A stretch of DNA of 64,000 nt, taken from Arachnopeziza araneosa. Its lineage: Eukaryota > Ascomycota > Leotiomycetes > Helotiales > Arachnopezizaceae. Where the stretch lies: assembly GCA_003988855.1 (NCBI GenBank), contig QYAI01000087.1, positions 62,001 to 126,000 on the forward strand, read 5' to 3'. The translations under genes were made by a program, and so were the position numbers. The notes under the pieces were generated by a model. That model had not been told where the DNA came from and ran no database searches. It worked only from the letters and a program-made list of their open reading frames with translations. Shown in pieces: positions 20,241 to 32,887 of this stretch. Position 1 is the first letter of the stretch, and every line of letters begins with the position of its first letter.

Positions 20241-22348
20241 TCAGATCGCGGTACTGAAATTAATCTCCTCATAGCTCGGCAGTGGTATATCTCCAAGCAT
20301 CCAATCCATAGAGTTGAAGAATTCGATCTCATCCACAGATGGCCCAAGAAGAGTGCTATTCAATTGATCTGGGACTTGAGGGCCAGAAGCAAACGGAACG
20401 TTCTGTACCTGAGACGCTCCTAACATATCTTGATGTTCACCCGGGACTCTCTTAGGCTTCAATTTGTAGAGATGATGATACAGACAATCGTATCCATGGC
20501 TAAAGCTCATTCGTGACTGAACTTTGAGAGTTAAAGGGTCGGGCCTTGACGCATCCCAAGGCGCACCAGCTCCCGCGTCCCTCCACATCTCAGGAATAGC
20601 TATTGACAATCGATACTCGAAATCATCCTTCTGGATACTCATTCTTCGCACAGTCAAGAGTGCGGTATTGTAGAGCGTTTTTCCAAGTTCAACATTCAGT
20701 TTATTTGAGAGTGGACTGTTGAGTAACTTGAGCAGAGCCATGATGCAGGATAAGACAGTTCTGGAGATAACAATAGAACAGTAATCAAGTAGGTTACCGT
20801 ATGACGTTTCAAAGTCAGTCACGCTTTGAAGAAATTTACAGACAGCGGTGTACAATCCAAGTAAACCTGATTCCTTATTTTCCGAAGTTGGTATCAAGAA
20901 TGCAAACGCGAGGAGTTGGACATTTGCAGCAAGTAGATGTAGCCTGGGAATTATTGAATTAATTGACTCGTATGTAGTGCTAATAGAGTCGAACTCTAGT
21001 TCAATTTGAAGTCGTTCTAACGCATTGGCAAGTTGGTTCATAGTTGTTGTTCTGTGGTCTGGGTGTGGTAATCCAGAAGTGCCAAAACTATTGCAGTAAA
21101 GACTTCCCGTCAGTGTATTACAATATTCTGCCACCTTCAATTGTTTTAATAGCAGTTCGGGTATCTTGTATTTTGATAGATACTGTTGATTAGACCCTAG
21201 AATAAAACGGAAATTGGCTTGAGAGAGGAATCCATAAATATTCGAAATACTAGTCCTATCAGTAGGTATTGAGTCATATGAATAGATTTACTTCTAACCT
21301 TTGAGAAACAATATTGCAAGCAACCCACGTGATAACTCTATCTCTCTGCTCTGGCTCAGGAATACTCTTGAATGGCATGTACTGAGTCTCCATAGGAACA
21401 TGAAGCATATTCTGATTTGCAATCTGCATCATGATCCCACAGAATTGATACGTCGGACCTTTGTAATTTTGAGTTTCAGGTACTGGCCAGAAGCATAAAA
21501 GACATAATGCTTTGCATGTATGATAAGATTGGGGTAACTCTTGGATCGTTGACCACAGAAGCTTGACAAAGTCGTCTACAAGAGCTTTGAGAAGCTGCGA
21601 GTCTTCGTACCGCCGAGCAGCCACCATGGCAATCGACCATCCAAGAAGTGGCGATACTTTAAAGTAGCGATGTGGAGGTTCTCCAGGATTGAGGAAGGGG
21701 AGGAATGGATGATGAAACTGAAAAAATCTGCAGCAAAGTAAGTTAAAACTCATGAATATAGCATAAAGTTCTTACATTTTGTACAGTTCATCCAAGATAT
21801 CTTCCGGGATGATGTGATTTCCCAGTTGATAAGTATTCTTACTCTGTTCTAAATCGAATGTCTCATCAATACTCTGAGGGGTTGAGAAAGGATTTAAGAC
21901 AGAATTATCTCCTCGGCTTTGAGTGGCTTGCGCTAATTGCTTCCGTAGAACTTCAATCTCTCGTTGCATCTTCGAACGTTTTCTATCGGTCTCAGTAGAT
22001 AACCCATGACAAGTTCAGTTACTCACGGGGTCAGATCTGGTTGAAAAGTTGTGTCAACCTTGCATTCTTTCCCGGTTCGACGACATCGCGAGCATGCCTT
22101 GAATGGAGATTGGACAACATCGCAGCGAAGCTAGTCTAATGTTAAAATGAAATCATCTCAATTTAAGGTTCCCATATCATCCTTACTTTCTGCTGCCGGC
22201 AGGTATTGCAGGACCTCTTCTTGGGCATCGGCTTATGATGATCAGCTGACGTGCGGCTGGGAGATTCTGGGGGCCAGTGGCCACCGCCGGAATGCTCAGG
22301 ATTGAGGATCCGGTTAGCAGCATGCATATCTGCATCATCGGCATTCAT
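20241..22348 (-). CDS. Zn2Cys6 fungal transcription factor
   Basis: Five exons, 22348-22187, 22130-22027, 21982-21776, 21727-21299 and 21255-20241, give 638 residues. The zinc cluster is split by intron 1: CNTCRQQK joins LRCDVVQSPFKACSRC then KECKV, the C-x2-C-x6-C...C-x2-C-x6-C pattern. A Ser/Thr linker (TPKRSK) and a short coiled coil (MQREIEVLRKQLAQ) follow, as in dimeric Gal4-type factors. The middle (FFQFHHPFLPFLN, then SPLLGWSIAMVAARRY) belongs to the fungal-specific regulatory domain. An acidic-aromatic tail closes the protein. Intron 4 (21298-21256) has the weaker donor GTTAGA but is required to reach the downstream frame. The target pathway is unknown and no cluster is adjacent. An upstream ATG at 22453 is in frame but the start at 22348 fits better. 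Confidence 0.85.
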
Positions 22349-23495
22349 CGTGCTTGGAAACTTCCGAACCGAGTGATGGAGAGAGATGTGAAGTCGGAGA
22401 TCGCTAAGAGCGGAATCTTCCCGAATCAGAATTGGCCAATCACATTGTATCAACTGGGAAAGCTTTATAATGGTCCATTTAGTATCAAACTAAGAGCTTG
22501 GGGTTCAATGCTATGGATGGATAGAGAAGGTTATATGACTATCAGAGTTCCAATCTCGGTCGTAGTTCTTCCAAAACCAATTCCTCCTCAAGCTGAGAAA
22601 CCTTCAGCAATGCCCTACTCAAGACTCATTACCACCCATGCAAATGCACCCAGCAATACCTGATTCCATGCCCTGTGTACCAGTACATATGAGGCTCATT
22701 CCGTCATTAGTCGTGAATCATGATGTCGTTTCCGGGTCCGGCCATCCGTTCCGTAAAAGCCATAGTTCCACAGCATGATATTTGCTTCTTCCTCAACCTG
22801 AACCAATCGTAGAATTTCACCACTTCGAATGGCAACCACAGCGGAAAGCACGCGACACTTCAGACCATCTTCCTCCACTGCTGGCAAGTGGTACACTTGC
22901 TGTGGTCACATTTCCCACATTTCCCATCATGTGGACTATTCTGATGACCACACTGTGTTCCCAGATCAGTCTATGTCCAAGCATGAAGATGCGGCAGCCA
23001 TAAGCAAGGACAGGAACTTACCGAGGGATGGTTCTCCTTGGCAATCCGGCGGCAGCAGACCCAAAACTCATCGGGAGTGGAAGGTGGAGTTGGGAGAGAC
23101 ATGATCGATGTGTGGAGGGGACCCAGGTGGTGCAATGCAGCGGGTTTGAGGCAGAGTGGTGACGGAATGAAAGGGATATCGAGAGTAGATTTGGAAGAGA
23201 GTTGCGACTTTTCGCACTGGGGAAGCTCGAGGAAGCAGAGAGCAGCAGAAGGGCAAGAAGGGATATAGCTGTCTTAGCGGGGCAGTGGGGGTTACTTATG
23301 AAAGAGATAACCAGCTGCAGCATCGAGTCCCGAGACTTGGAACTTGGGTATCAACCTGCAGCAAATCAAAGACGTGTAGCGTTGTGATTAGCGAGTGAAG
23401 TGCAGCCGACCACTCCCAACAAGCGCTAATGACGGCCCGAGATACGGCATGATCTACGATCTAGCAGTCTGCTTTCTATTTTTGAGTCATGAACT
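22349..23495. other. 1.1-kb gap between the Zn2Cys6 and VPS36 genes
   Basis: Promoter of the - strand Zn2Cys6 gene and 3' flank of VPS36. Several overlapping short frames on both strands (22782-23387) are typical of GC-rich non-coding DNA; none resembles a protein family. Confidence 0.45.
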
Positions 23496-25473
23496 TCATA
23501 CAACGTTATACAACGCTTCCGTAGGGGGCGCATGGCCTTCGTCAAGCCAATTCTCCCAGAATCTGGTTCCCTCGATGCCTTCTTCTCTACATAGTGCGCC
23601 CTTTTCCTCGCCCATTTCAAGTTCTTCCTCTGCAATCCCAATACTCCAACCAAACCTTTCGGCAGCTTCTTGAGCCGTTACACCACGCCCGAAGAGCTGC
23701 CAATCCCAGGCTGTCTCGCGATCTGGTGGGAAGAAGTGCAGATCTCCAAGCCAACCGAGTAATGTCTTGATCGTCTTCTCGTCAGTGCGGTCACTGCCTT
23801 GAACCACCAAGACACCGCTTTTGAGTTGTCGTAATCGAACAGGGAGCTTCAAAGATTCCCACAGCCTAGCAGCTTTTTCAAAATCGACAGGACTAACCAA
23901 CTCCACCCCTCCGCGGGCGCGATTAAACATTGCCCATAAATCAACTAGGCTGATGATTCCACCTGCCTTGCGTAAAACTCCTCTGGCATCGTCGGTAAGA
24001 AATTCAGCCATGTTTCGAGAAAGCTGTGAAACATAGAGAGACTCGGAATTGCTACCTCCACCTAGCATATCTTTTGTCGTGACCAGGCCAAGTGCATTTG
24101 CAACCGTGCTCGAGTACGGATCGCTCGCTTCATTGCTTCCCCGAAAAGATTCTGCCAAGGCTATGATATCTTTTGCTGATGCCATGAGAGCGGCTAGGTC
24201 TTCAAACGCATTTCCAATTACCAATTCATTATTTCTTCGTTCATCTAGTCGCCGCTGTTCAAGACCTGCGATGCCTCCAATCTTGACTCTCTCCCCAGAT
24301 GGAGTTGACATGCCGGATGACCCTGGGGTTCGGTTTGGTAACGGCCCAGGCGGAGCATCTTCCAAAATCCATTTGCGTTGTATGATAGAACCCTTCAAAC
24401 GTTCAAAGAATATTTTGTCCCCCCCGCCTCCTCCTCGAAATGAAAGTTTAACGCTCTCATTACTTTCTAGAACAATTGAAGATGCATTCACCATTGGTCC
24501 AGGAGATTCCGATCGTTCTGCCGGATCATCTAGACCTGGAGGAAGGTTTTGTGAAATTAATGGAGTTCCACAGAGCTCGCATGACGACAGTGACGGATGA
24601 TTTCCATATGTACACTTTGGACATGCAAACAAAGCCTCTGAACTTCCTGAATTAAAGCTCTGTTCGAGTTCAGCATTTCTGGATGTTTCTGGCCAGATAT
24701 CTGACTGAAATGGAGTTTCCGTTCGTCCGCGAAGAGGTATAGGAGATTTGAGTGGTATTGGCGACGCAGGAGAAGGCTGACTTGTTGCATTTGCTATAGC
24801 GGCCTTGAATACCAAGGAATATGCAGGTTTGATACCACATAGCAAGCATGGAGGTAATGGTGTTCGCTCGTTCGCCGTTTGCCAGTCAAAGTTTGAAGGA
24901 ACAGGATTCGAGAAGGAGCAGATTGTGCAGATCCAAGTCGCTGTGCTTTGAGGAGGAGGTTCAGTAGTGGGACGATGAAGCGGGCTTTCTGTTCGAGATA
25001 ATGGTGAGGCACTTGCGCTTCTCGAAGGTCCGTTAAGGCTAGCTATTGTTCGATTCTGAACGGATGATCGTTTCGATGGCTTAGGAACAAGAGTGATCTT
25101 GGGAGAAGATTTAAAAAAGCCCGCCTAATAATTTAGAAACTTTTCTTATCTGCAGATTTGATTTGAGGACCTACATAGTAGTCATATTTCTCAACATCCT
25201 TCAAATCAATGGCTGTTGAATTGGTCCTAGGTTTTTGGTTGTCCACATAGCAAATCCGATGTGATGTGAGGTAGACTTGTCCATTTTGGAATTCCGAAAG
25301 TTTGAATTTCCTAAAGAAAGGTTATTATCAAGGAGATCTGCCTTCTATGAATTTGCTCAACGAGGTACGTACCCCTCATAGAGTCCGACTTTGTCCTGGA
25401 CAAAGAGTAGGACCTCATCTGGCAGATAGGACGGCCTCAGCGCAGTTGTGAGGTCGATTGGCTTTAGAAACAT
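23496..25473 (-). CDS. VPS36: VPS36, ESCRT-II subunit
   Basis: Three exons, 25473-25373, 25310-25175 and 25124-23496, 621 residues. The N-terminal GLUE domain starts MFLKPIDLTTALRPSYLPD and continues VLLFVQDKVGLYEG and GQVYLTSHRICYVDNQ, the split PH fold that binds phosphoinositides and ESCRT-I. Two NZF-type zinc fingers interrupt it, as in yeast: WICTICSFSNPVP with PCLLC, and FACPKCTYGNHPS with SCELC. The C-terminal EAP30 winged helices include DEKTIKTLLGWL and the closing GVTAQEAAERFGWSIGIAEEE. With Vps22 and Vps25 it sorts ubiquitinated cargo into multivesicular endosomes. The gene is intact and shares a 305-bp divergent promoter with the SAC3/THP3-like gene. Confidence 0.93.
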
Positions 25474-25778
25474 TCGGCCAGGCCATATAACATCAGCTTT
25501 GTGGGTCGTAGAGATCTATGCGACTGTGGTCATGTCCAAGAAAGAAGGGTGGAAGCCTGCTTGTGATCCTGTTATCGCCTTGCAGCACGTCCTTATCGCG
25601 GCACATTCCTCAATATTCGCGCACAGGTTCGCTTTGAATATATCAGCACGCTAGTGTTATTGTCCACAGGCTCAATCTTTCATTCATCTTCTTACGACAA
25701 ACATCTAACCTCCAAGTAACCCCTCGCGATCTGATATCGCCTCACTAACTGCCTTGTTCTTAAAGATCTTTTACCTGA
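25474..25778. promoter_or_regulatory. Divergent promoter, VPS36 / THP3-like
   Basis: 305 bp separate the ATG of VPS36 (- strand) from the ATG of the SAC3/THP3-like gene (+ strand). The + side ends in C/T-rich sequence (25675-25770), a usual fungal leader signature. Individual elements are not assignable. Confidence 0.5.
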
Positions 25779-27403
25779 ATGTTTTCACCAATGAACTCGC
25801 CGTGGACAAACGTTCCGCCTCCTCCCGGCACCTCAGGCTATACATATCCGACAAGTAGGTTCCCGTGGCACGCATCGAGCCTTCCTTCAATGCCAGCTTT
25901 GTCGTCAAATGCTAATACCTCAATAGACGCCCCTGCCTACTATCCAGTACAAGTACGGCAATCTTTCAATCCTCCTCCCCTTCCTTATAATCCGATGACT
26001 ACTCAGACCTTTCCTCCGCCACCTCCTGTGACGGAAGCGCCTGCACATCGTAAGAAGATCGAATGGTCTCAGCCTGTGCGAAGTTATGTGCAAAGATCAT
26101 TTGAACCTGGGAATCTCTATGATGATGTTACAAGGGCTGAGATGGAAGCCAAACTGAAGCAGACTATCACAGAGGCTACAGACAACAACACTCTCGATAA
26201 ACTGGACTGGGATAACCTTCCGCTTCCACAAGCTATGATCCGGACTGAGCGGGCGCAAGTTATGCCATCATGGCAACAAGAGTCGGTGGATCTTCGAATG
26301 GCCGCGAACGGCCACAATGGTGAAAGCGTATCCAAGAAGAGAAAATCGAGGGATATGACCGTTGATCAAGAACACAGTCCCATTCCTCCATGGTATAAAA
26401 CTAACCATCCCAACGGACTCGAGAGTCGGATCACATACGAAAAAGGTACAAGTAAACACCAGAAAACTCTTGAAAAACGACAAAAGCGATTTGATAACGG
26501 CTATAAATCTACATACAAATCTCCATCCCCGGAACCAACCTCAGGCCCTGTTGTTGGCACCTGTGAAGTTCTTGAGAAGCGATACTTTCGACTTACATCT
26601 GCGCCAAATCCGTCCCTCGTCCGACCTGAACGTATACTGAGACAAACTCTAGACCTCCTTAAGAAGAAATGGAAAAAGGAAGGCAATTACTCGTATATTT
26701 GCGATCAGTTCAAATCCATGCGGCAAGATCTTACAGTCCAACGCATCAGAAATGACTTTACCGTTACTGTCTACGAAATCCATGCCCGGATCGCCCTTGA
26801 GAAGGGAGATCTTGGTGAGTATAATCAATGCCAGACCCAACTTCGTGCGCTGTATGCGACGAACTTAGGGGGAAATCCAGTAGAATTCAAGGCGTATCGT
26901 ATCTTGTACTTCATTCACACATCTAACCGTACCGCTTTGAATGATGTTCTTGCGGATCTAACTACAGCAGAGAAAGAGGAACCGGCTATCAAGCATGCCC
27001 TCGATGTTCGATCAGCTTTGGCCTTGGGCAACTACCATAGATTTTTCAGGCTCTACCTCGACACTCCTAACATGGGAGCATATCTCATGGACATGTTCGT
27101 TGTCCGAGAACGTCTGGCAGCACTGTCAAATATTTGCAGAGCGTAAGTCACCCTAATCATTCTCGTCAAAGCTAGCTAACGATCAGTAGATATAAGCCAG
27201 ATATCAAGTTAAGATTTATAACCGAAGAGCTCGGATTCGAATCCGATGGCGACGCGGCACAATTCATTTGCGACTATGATGGTCAATCGCTCCTCGTAGA
27301 AAAAGAAGACGGCCTCCGCGTCCTGACTAGCAAGGCTAACCAGATTTTCGAAGCGGCCAAGACCCAAGCTTTTCGAAAAGTCGACATCAAAGGTCAAATC
27401 TAA
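25779..27403 (+). CDS. THP3: SAC3/GANP-family protein, THP3/LENG8-like
   Basis: Exons 25779-27142 and 27187-27403 (44-nt intron, branch GCTAAC, acceptor ATCAG) encode 526 residues. The first about 220 residues are Pro/Ser/Thr-rich and disordered, with SKKRKSRD as a possible nuclear signal. The conserved block begins GTCEVLEKRYFRLTSAPNPS, followed by VRPERILRQTL, YSYICDQFKSMRQDL and QRIRNDFTVTVYEIHARIA, which is the SAC3/GANP/Nin1-like core. The C-terminus ends in a PCI-like winged helix (ITEELGFESDGDAAQFI). This resembles yeast Thp3 and human LENG8, which work with a Csn12-like partner in transcription elongation, splicing and mRNP assembly, more than the export factor Sac3 itself, which is larger. 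Confidence 0.87.
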
Positions 27404-29962
27404 CCTGTTTTCGTTCACGTCACATCTTCCCAACATATCTACTTCCACGGTGCAATTCCATTTCATTCTCGTCATGTGCCAGCAAGCTACCTACTCGATT
27501 CTATCGGATCGCTAGTTTTGCCAAGCGCCTGGAACAATGTGGTGGGCCGGAATCGAAACGTTATCTACTTCGTGTTTTCCGTTATCTTGACGGCATAAAC
27601 GATTTGGATGCACGATACTATGCCTTGACACCTTTTCTTTTCCCTACGTGCACAATTCGGTCAGCATTTCACCTAGTTACTACCCAGCTTTGTATGTTTG
27701 GCGTCCATTTCCAGGTGTTGGTTGTGGAATGAATTGCATAAGTGGTGTGTTTTCATTGAGGAGTTATGGGCATCTTACATGGCGACTGAGGCTGCGCAAG
27801 GGATGGGATGCATCTGAAATCACTATGTATATACTGATTGAGAGCTCGCCTTTGTGCGTTTGTCTTGCTACCAGAGGTCGATTAGAGACTAGACGCATAG
27901 ATAATACCAATTCACTGCCCTTTCATCTCTTGGGCTATGATTGATGTGATCACGTAGTATTTGGAATGAGGGAAGTTTTACGTATGCCGCGGCCATTCAA
28001 GAAGGAACAGGTCATTTCATGAATCTACAAAGGAGACTTGGGAAATACTTTTTCCCAGCTCGAACGGAAGACGGCCGGTTCTCGGCATGTTGCGTTTCAG
28101 CCCCGGCACCCACCACGGAGACAGTCGTGGCCGAGAGTGAGGAAGACGATATAGAAAAGCAGTGTGGCCGATGCATTGACGTGATTGCATCAGAGGTGCA
28201 AATAATGATTGTGGAGGTTAAGGTTGGTGGGAAGGAGGTCCCTTCTGGAAGCCCCGCTCCGACCCCAATGCAAGGGACTAATTACCACTTCATGCATTGC
28301 ATTGACTGAAGAGGTTATGCCGGACGGCAATGGAATGGGAGGGAGGTGGATTGGAGGTGGAAGACGGGTGGAGAATGTTCTGGATGCATGATGGTGGTCG
28401 AGGTGTTCGAGGAGGGTTGTGCGAGGAGAGAGGTGTGTTGGATTTATGATTCTGCAGCGCGCTGCTTGACATTGACCCGTGAGAGATGCTCGGTCTCTCT
28501 GAGGGTAAAGTTGACATGCAGAAGGATTCTGTGCGCAATAACCAGCGTTCAGGGTCCAGACTCGTTCAGATTAATAGGATGAATGATATTCCCCATCGCA
28601 GAATCATCCGCATGGCATTCGAGATGTTTCAAACCATCCACTGGCGGAAAGGCCCGCGTTATCGATAGTGTCAGATGTCCCAGGATAGCACCAGCCAGGC
28701 CATCAGTGTGCACCAGCTGTAACACGATGTGTGTGCGGGGGCGTCATTGTAATTTCATTCGTGGTACAGGATTCATCTATCTCTTGCTATTCGAGTCCGT
28801 CTCCTTCAGCTCTGGGTGGCAAAGATGGCTGTACGAGCGGCGACGAGTCAGAGGCTCAGGTGCTGCCCAGCGGCTCTCAGCCCTAGAACGCGACCAGTGC
28901 TGAAGGCCCAAGTGCCGCCGTTAAGCGGCTGGAGAGAGTGAGGGAGGTGGATATTCGCACTGATTGGGAGCCAGATGCGCGAGAGTCCACTGTGAGGGGG
29001 AGGACCTGCAGCTGGATGCGATGCGAGCTGCGTTAGTAGGGATAGATGGGATGGAATCGAGGTTCTGATTGACAGATATTTCTCCCTTGGGACCCCTCAA
29101 CGTGTAGATGTTCAAGTCTTTGGTTGCGAGTGGCAAATGCGAGAGAGAGAGAGGGATTGCTCGCGGTCGAGGATATAAGGTTGGGCCCAAATCCTTGTAG
29201 AGTGTAATCCAGATACCGATTATACAAGCAAGTCGTTCATGCAGCAAAAGAACATATCCTGAGACGTCAGCAAGCATCAGACATTGATACTCCACGGGGA
29301 CAGAGCAGAGCAGAGCAGCGAATGGTTGTCTAAGAGAGAACTATCGGGCAGCATCATCAGAGAAGTCTGGAGGAAAACCAGCCTATTCATCCACAACTCA
29401 GGACACACGGCCCAAGAAGAGATCAAGAGATATAATATATATCAATATCGAGCGAACTCCGCCTTATATCGAAAAGGAGGTCCTGGTCAGCAAATCCCTC
29501 TCCCTCTGGCAGCTGCTCCATTAGGAGGGGCCCAGCGAACACTAGCGCTGCTTTTGGGACACGGTCCTGCCCTGCCTTGCCTGCCCACTTCAACCATCGC
29601 TCCCTCGAATCCACAACGGCCTTCCACCAGTGCAGGGTCCAGAGTTTTCGTCGACGCCGCTGGTTCTCCTTATTTTCTTCCTCTTCGCCGCGGATATTAT
29701 ATCTTCGCTCTTCCTATTGACGCTTCAATTTCCGTCCGATATACCGCCGAGCAAGACTCACTCTCCATCGCTGCTGGAAGGAAGGAAAGCAGGAAGCAAG
29801 ACTTGATCGCGAAGAACTATCATATCGAACCAGCCGGACTGCTATATACGCGCATACGTTCGTCAAGCAAGGAGAGACGCTGGTACACAAGTATATATTA
29901 GGATATCTTTTAGGAGAAGATTGGAAGCACAAGGTGTACAGCGTAGAGCAAACACAGGCAAT
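27404..29962. other. 2.6-kb gap, probably including a long BEM1 leader
   Basis: No protein-coding gene is convincing; frames at 27648-27944, 28019-28309 and 29284-29901 are unrecognised and lie on both strands. Simple-sequence patches occur at 29141-29153 (GA repeat) and 29301-29318 (CAGAG repeat). The 3' part, C-rich and close to BEM1, may be a long promoter and 5' leader. Confidence 0.45.
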
Positions 29963-31948
29963 ATGAAGGTTGGTGCTCGCTCGCATGCCCTCCATTGCAT
30001 GACGGCACAATTACATTGCGCACTGAGTTGGCGGGCTCGAGGTTCAAATTTGACTGACGATGCGCTTTTTTCAGGCCCTTAGGAGAAGTTTCAAGAATGA
30101 TAAGGAGCGAGTGAATCATATCTCTCTCGCTCCTAAATCGAAATCCGCTATCGTGCCTCCGAAGAAGGTCAGTTGAGGTCTTGTTCTTTATAAGGTGGAG
30201 AGGAATTCTTTCTGACTTGAATCAATGAGTAGGTAATCCGTGCGCTAGCTCCTTTCGATGCCAGTGAGCTCAAAGAGCCTGCCGGCCACTTATCCTTTCA
30301 GAAAGGCGATTTCTTCCATGTCATTGATCGCGAAAATGATCCTGATTGGTACATGGCTTGTAATCCTGCCCTCCGTGGCGAAGAAGGGCTGGTGCCCGTA
30401 ACCTACTTCGAAGTTTTAGGCAAGAACGAGAGAGATTCTGGCCAGTCTCAAAAATCACCACAACCAATTCGTGCTCCAGATCACGACAGCGGCTATAGCG
30501 ATACATCAACCCTTGTAGGAACCCTAGCCAGTACAGACACCTCGCGGAGCTCCAAGTCAATGGCCAAAAGTCAAGGAACTCTAGTATATGGCATCGTCAT
30601 GTACGATTTTACCGCGGAACGGCCAGACGAACTAGATGCGAAGGCGGGAGAAGCGATCATTGTGATTGCTCAGTCCAATCCAGAATGGTTTGTTGCGAAA
30701 CCAATAGGCAGATTAGGTGGGCCAGGATTGATTCCTGTGTCGTATATCGAGATAAGAGATATGAACAGTGGACAGGCCGTTGCAGATCCAAAAGCCGCCG
30801 TTGAAAGGGCAGGCGTTCCAAAAGTAGAAGAGTGGAAGAAGATGGCCGCGGATTACAAGAACAGCAGTATCACCCTTGGGAAGTTCGAGGCAAATGCGAA
30901 CCAGCCGCAGCAACAACAGCAGCAGCAAATTCAGATGGAACAAAGTATGGACAGGATGAGTCTACAACAAAGACAGAGTCAACAGGGAAATGGCTTTGTA
31001 TGCCTTCTGCGTCGTCAAGATTACAGATGCTAATTATTACAGAACCAGGTGCGACAGTCGCAACAGCCTGCAGCTCAAGTCCAGCCGAATACATATGCTG
31101 CCAGGTCCACTTCCCAATTATTCGCTCCCATATCCGCTCGAATTCCCCGATTCTGTTTTGCTGAAGATAAATACTGGTTTGTGATTGAAGCTGCGCTAGA
31201 AGATGGAAGGCATTGGGAGTTGTCGAGATATTACGAAGACTTTTACGATTTCCAAATTCAACTTCTCACTGAATTTCCTAAAGAGGCAGGAAATACAGGC
31301 GCACAAAAAAGAACCCTGCCGTACATGCCTGGACCTGTCAATTATGTTACCGATGCTATCACGGAGGGAAGACAACACAATTTGGACGCTTATGTCAAGA
31401 ACCTGCTTACACAACCTCCATACATTTCTCGGTGCACGCTCGTTAAAGAATTCTTTGCACCTCGAGAAGGGGATTATGAAATAGACCCTACTGCGGTTAA
31501 TGAGGACTATCGTCTATCAGGTGGATCACAACAATCGTCAACAGATTCTCCTAGCAATAGTGCATCTCGCCAGTCGTCCCGTGGAAACCTAAATGGCAAT
31601 GGTTATTCTGGTCTCTCAGCAGCACCAACACAACGTGGCCAACCTGGTACTATGAGTCAACAACCTTCTTCTCTTTCTCAACAATCGCCTAGTCTACAAC
31701 AACAGGTGACTGCGATGAAAGTCAAGATCTACTTTGGCGACGATCTTATTGCAATTAGAGTCCCGGGTGATATCCAATTCGACGCTCTGTACGATAAGAT
31801 TTGCGAAAGGCTGAAGATTCCAGATGGAGAGGAGATTGCTCTGTTTTACAAAGACGAGAGATCTGGCGAAAGACCTGGTCTCATGAGCAACAACGATCTG
31901 GATTTCGCACTGCAACGGAACGAAAAGCTTATAGTTTACGTCGAGTAA
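29963..31948 (+). CDS. BEM1: BEM1/Scd2-type polarity scaffold
   Basis: Exons 29963-29968, 30075-30167, 30233-30997 and 31043-31948 encode 589 residues. Order: a basic N-terminus (MKALRRSFKNDKERVNH), SH3 domain 1 (IRALAPFDASELKEP to LVPVTYFEVL), SH3 domain 2 (GIVMYDFTAERPDELDAKAG to LIPVSYIEI), a Gln-rich stretch with a run of Gln, a PX domain (SARIPRFCFAEDKYWFVIEA, LTEFPKEAGN, ISRCTLVKEFFAP), a Ser/Gln-rich linker and a C-terminal PB1 domain (AMKVKIYFGDDLIAIRV to KLIVYVE). This is exactly the Bem1 layout: it ties Cdc42, its exchange factor Cdc24 (via PB1) and PAK kinases together at sites of hyphal tip growth. Exon 1 contributes only two codons (Met-Lys), a model supported by the family's MKA-RRS start and the AAG|GT junction. 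Confidence 0.92.
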
Positions 31949-32887
31949 AATGGATAGGTTGAATCTCAATGTCCTTGGACCTTGCTGCAACTTGTTTTAA
32001 TGGATTCGCATTGCGTCTCAACCCAGCAACGAGCAGGTGTACAGATTTCAATTTGCCTGAGTGGTAATAGCTTTAAACAGAGGCAGATCTACGTTCATTT
32101 CATGCTTCGCTTCGAAAAGATTTGGCTTGTGGGTACACGGATGGATGAATAGGATGGTGGATGGCGTTCGGCGTTGTGCTTATGCACCTTCCGGTGAAAC
32201 AATTTTGGTAGTAGTCTGATCGCCAGCAGAGCTTTGATGGATGGAAATACCACGGTTTTCGTTTGATTGAACTAAGAATATGGAAGGTTGGAGTAAACAA
32301 GCCCACGATATCCGTGAGGATGCAGGAAGTAGTCCGGGAACAAGTTATAGCGGAGAGAGCTAAATAGCAGAGTGAGGGAGATGGACATACGCAAGAATAG
32401 GCTTGGTTGGCAAATTCAAAAGGTGCAAAAGTAAACACTCCGGTTCATAAACTTGGGTCAGTGCGTGTTAGCCTCGCCCTTGCCCAAGCAGCCTCGTCTT
32501 CTTGATGCCTGTCTGAGCCGCTGTTGCCTGACCCACCCAAGCTTACCGACATAACCCAATAACATCCGATCTGCCCTTACAGAACGACCGGCAGATCCAC
32601 ATCTGGTTCAATATACCCCGTTCTCAGTCAACCTCCCCCCTTGATTCTTCGGCTAGATTGTTGACTTCCACCTTCACCTCCGTCTCTTTTGAGGCTCTGG
32701 GCGCCACTAGAAACGCAGGACTCAATCTTTACCCTCCCTACGGCAGGACTCAATCTTTACCCTCCCTACGGCCGAGCTCGATATCGCCTGCTCCTATGAA
32801 GATAGCACATCCTCCTCGATAATTCCTCACAACGAGTATATACAGCATTAGATAGAGCATCCCATAGAGTGCTGGGACAACAAAAGC
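31949..32887. other. Gap before the MULE-derived gene, with a tandem duplication
   Basis: 3' flank of BEM1 and promoter of the next gene. A 28-bp unit is duplicated in tandem at 32715-32770, about 120 bp before the ATG. Pyrimidine-rich sequence at 32630-32700 looks like a leader. Frames here are short. Confidence 0.5.
32715..32770 (+). repeat. Perfect 28-bp tandem duplication upstream of the MULE-derived gene
   Basis: Two identical copies (32715-32742 and 32743-32770), each beginning GCAGGACTCAATC and ending CCTCCCTACG. It probably lies in the 5' leader or promoter. Recent slippage or unequal exchange would explain perfect identity; copy number could vary between strains. Confidence 0.85.

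Noticed and set aside
24049..24600. 183-codon + strand frame
   Set aside because: Antisense shadow of VPS36.
29284..29901. 205-codon + strand frame upstream of BEM1
   Set aside because: Composition uneven, no domain, no splice logic; more likely leader or intergenic DNA.
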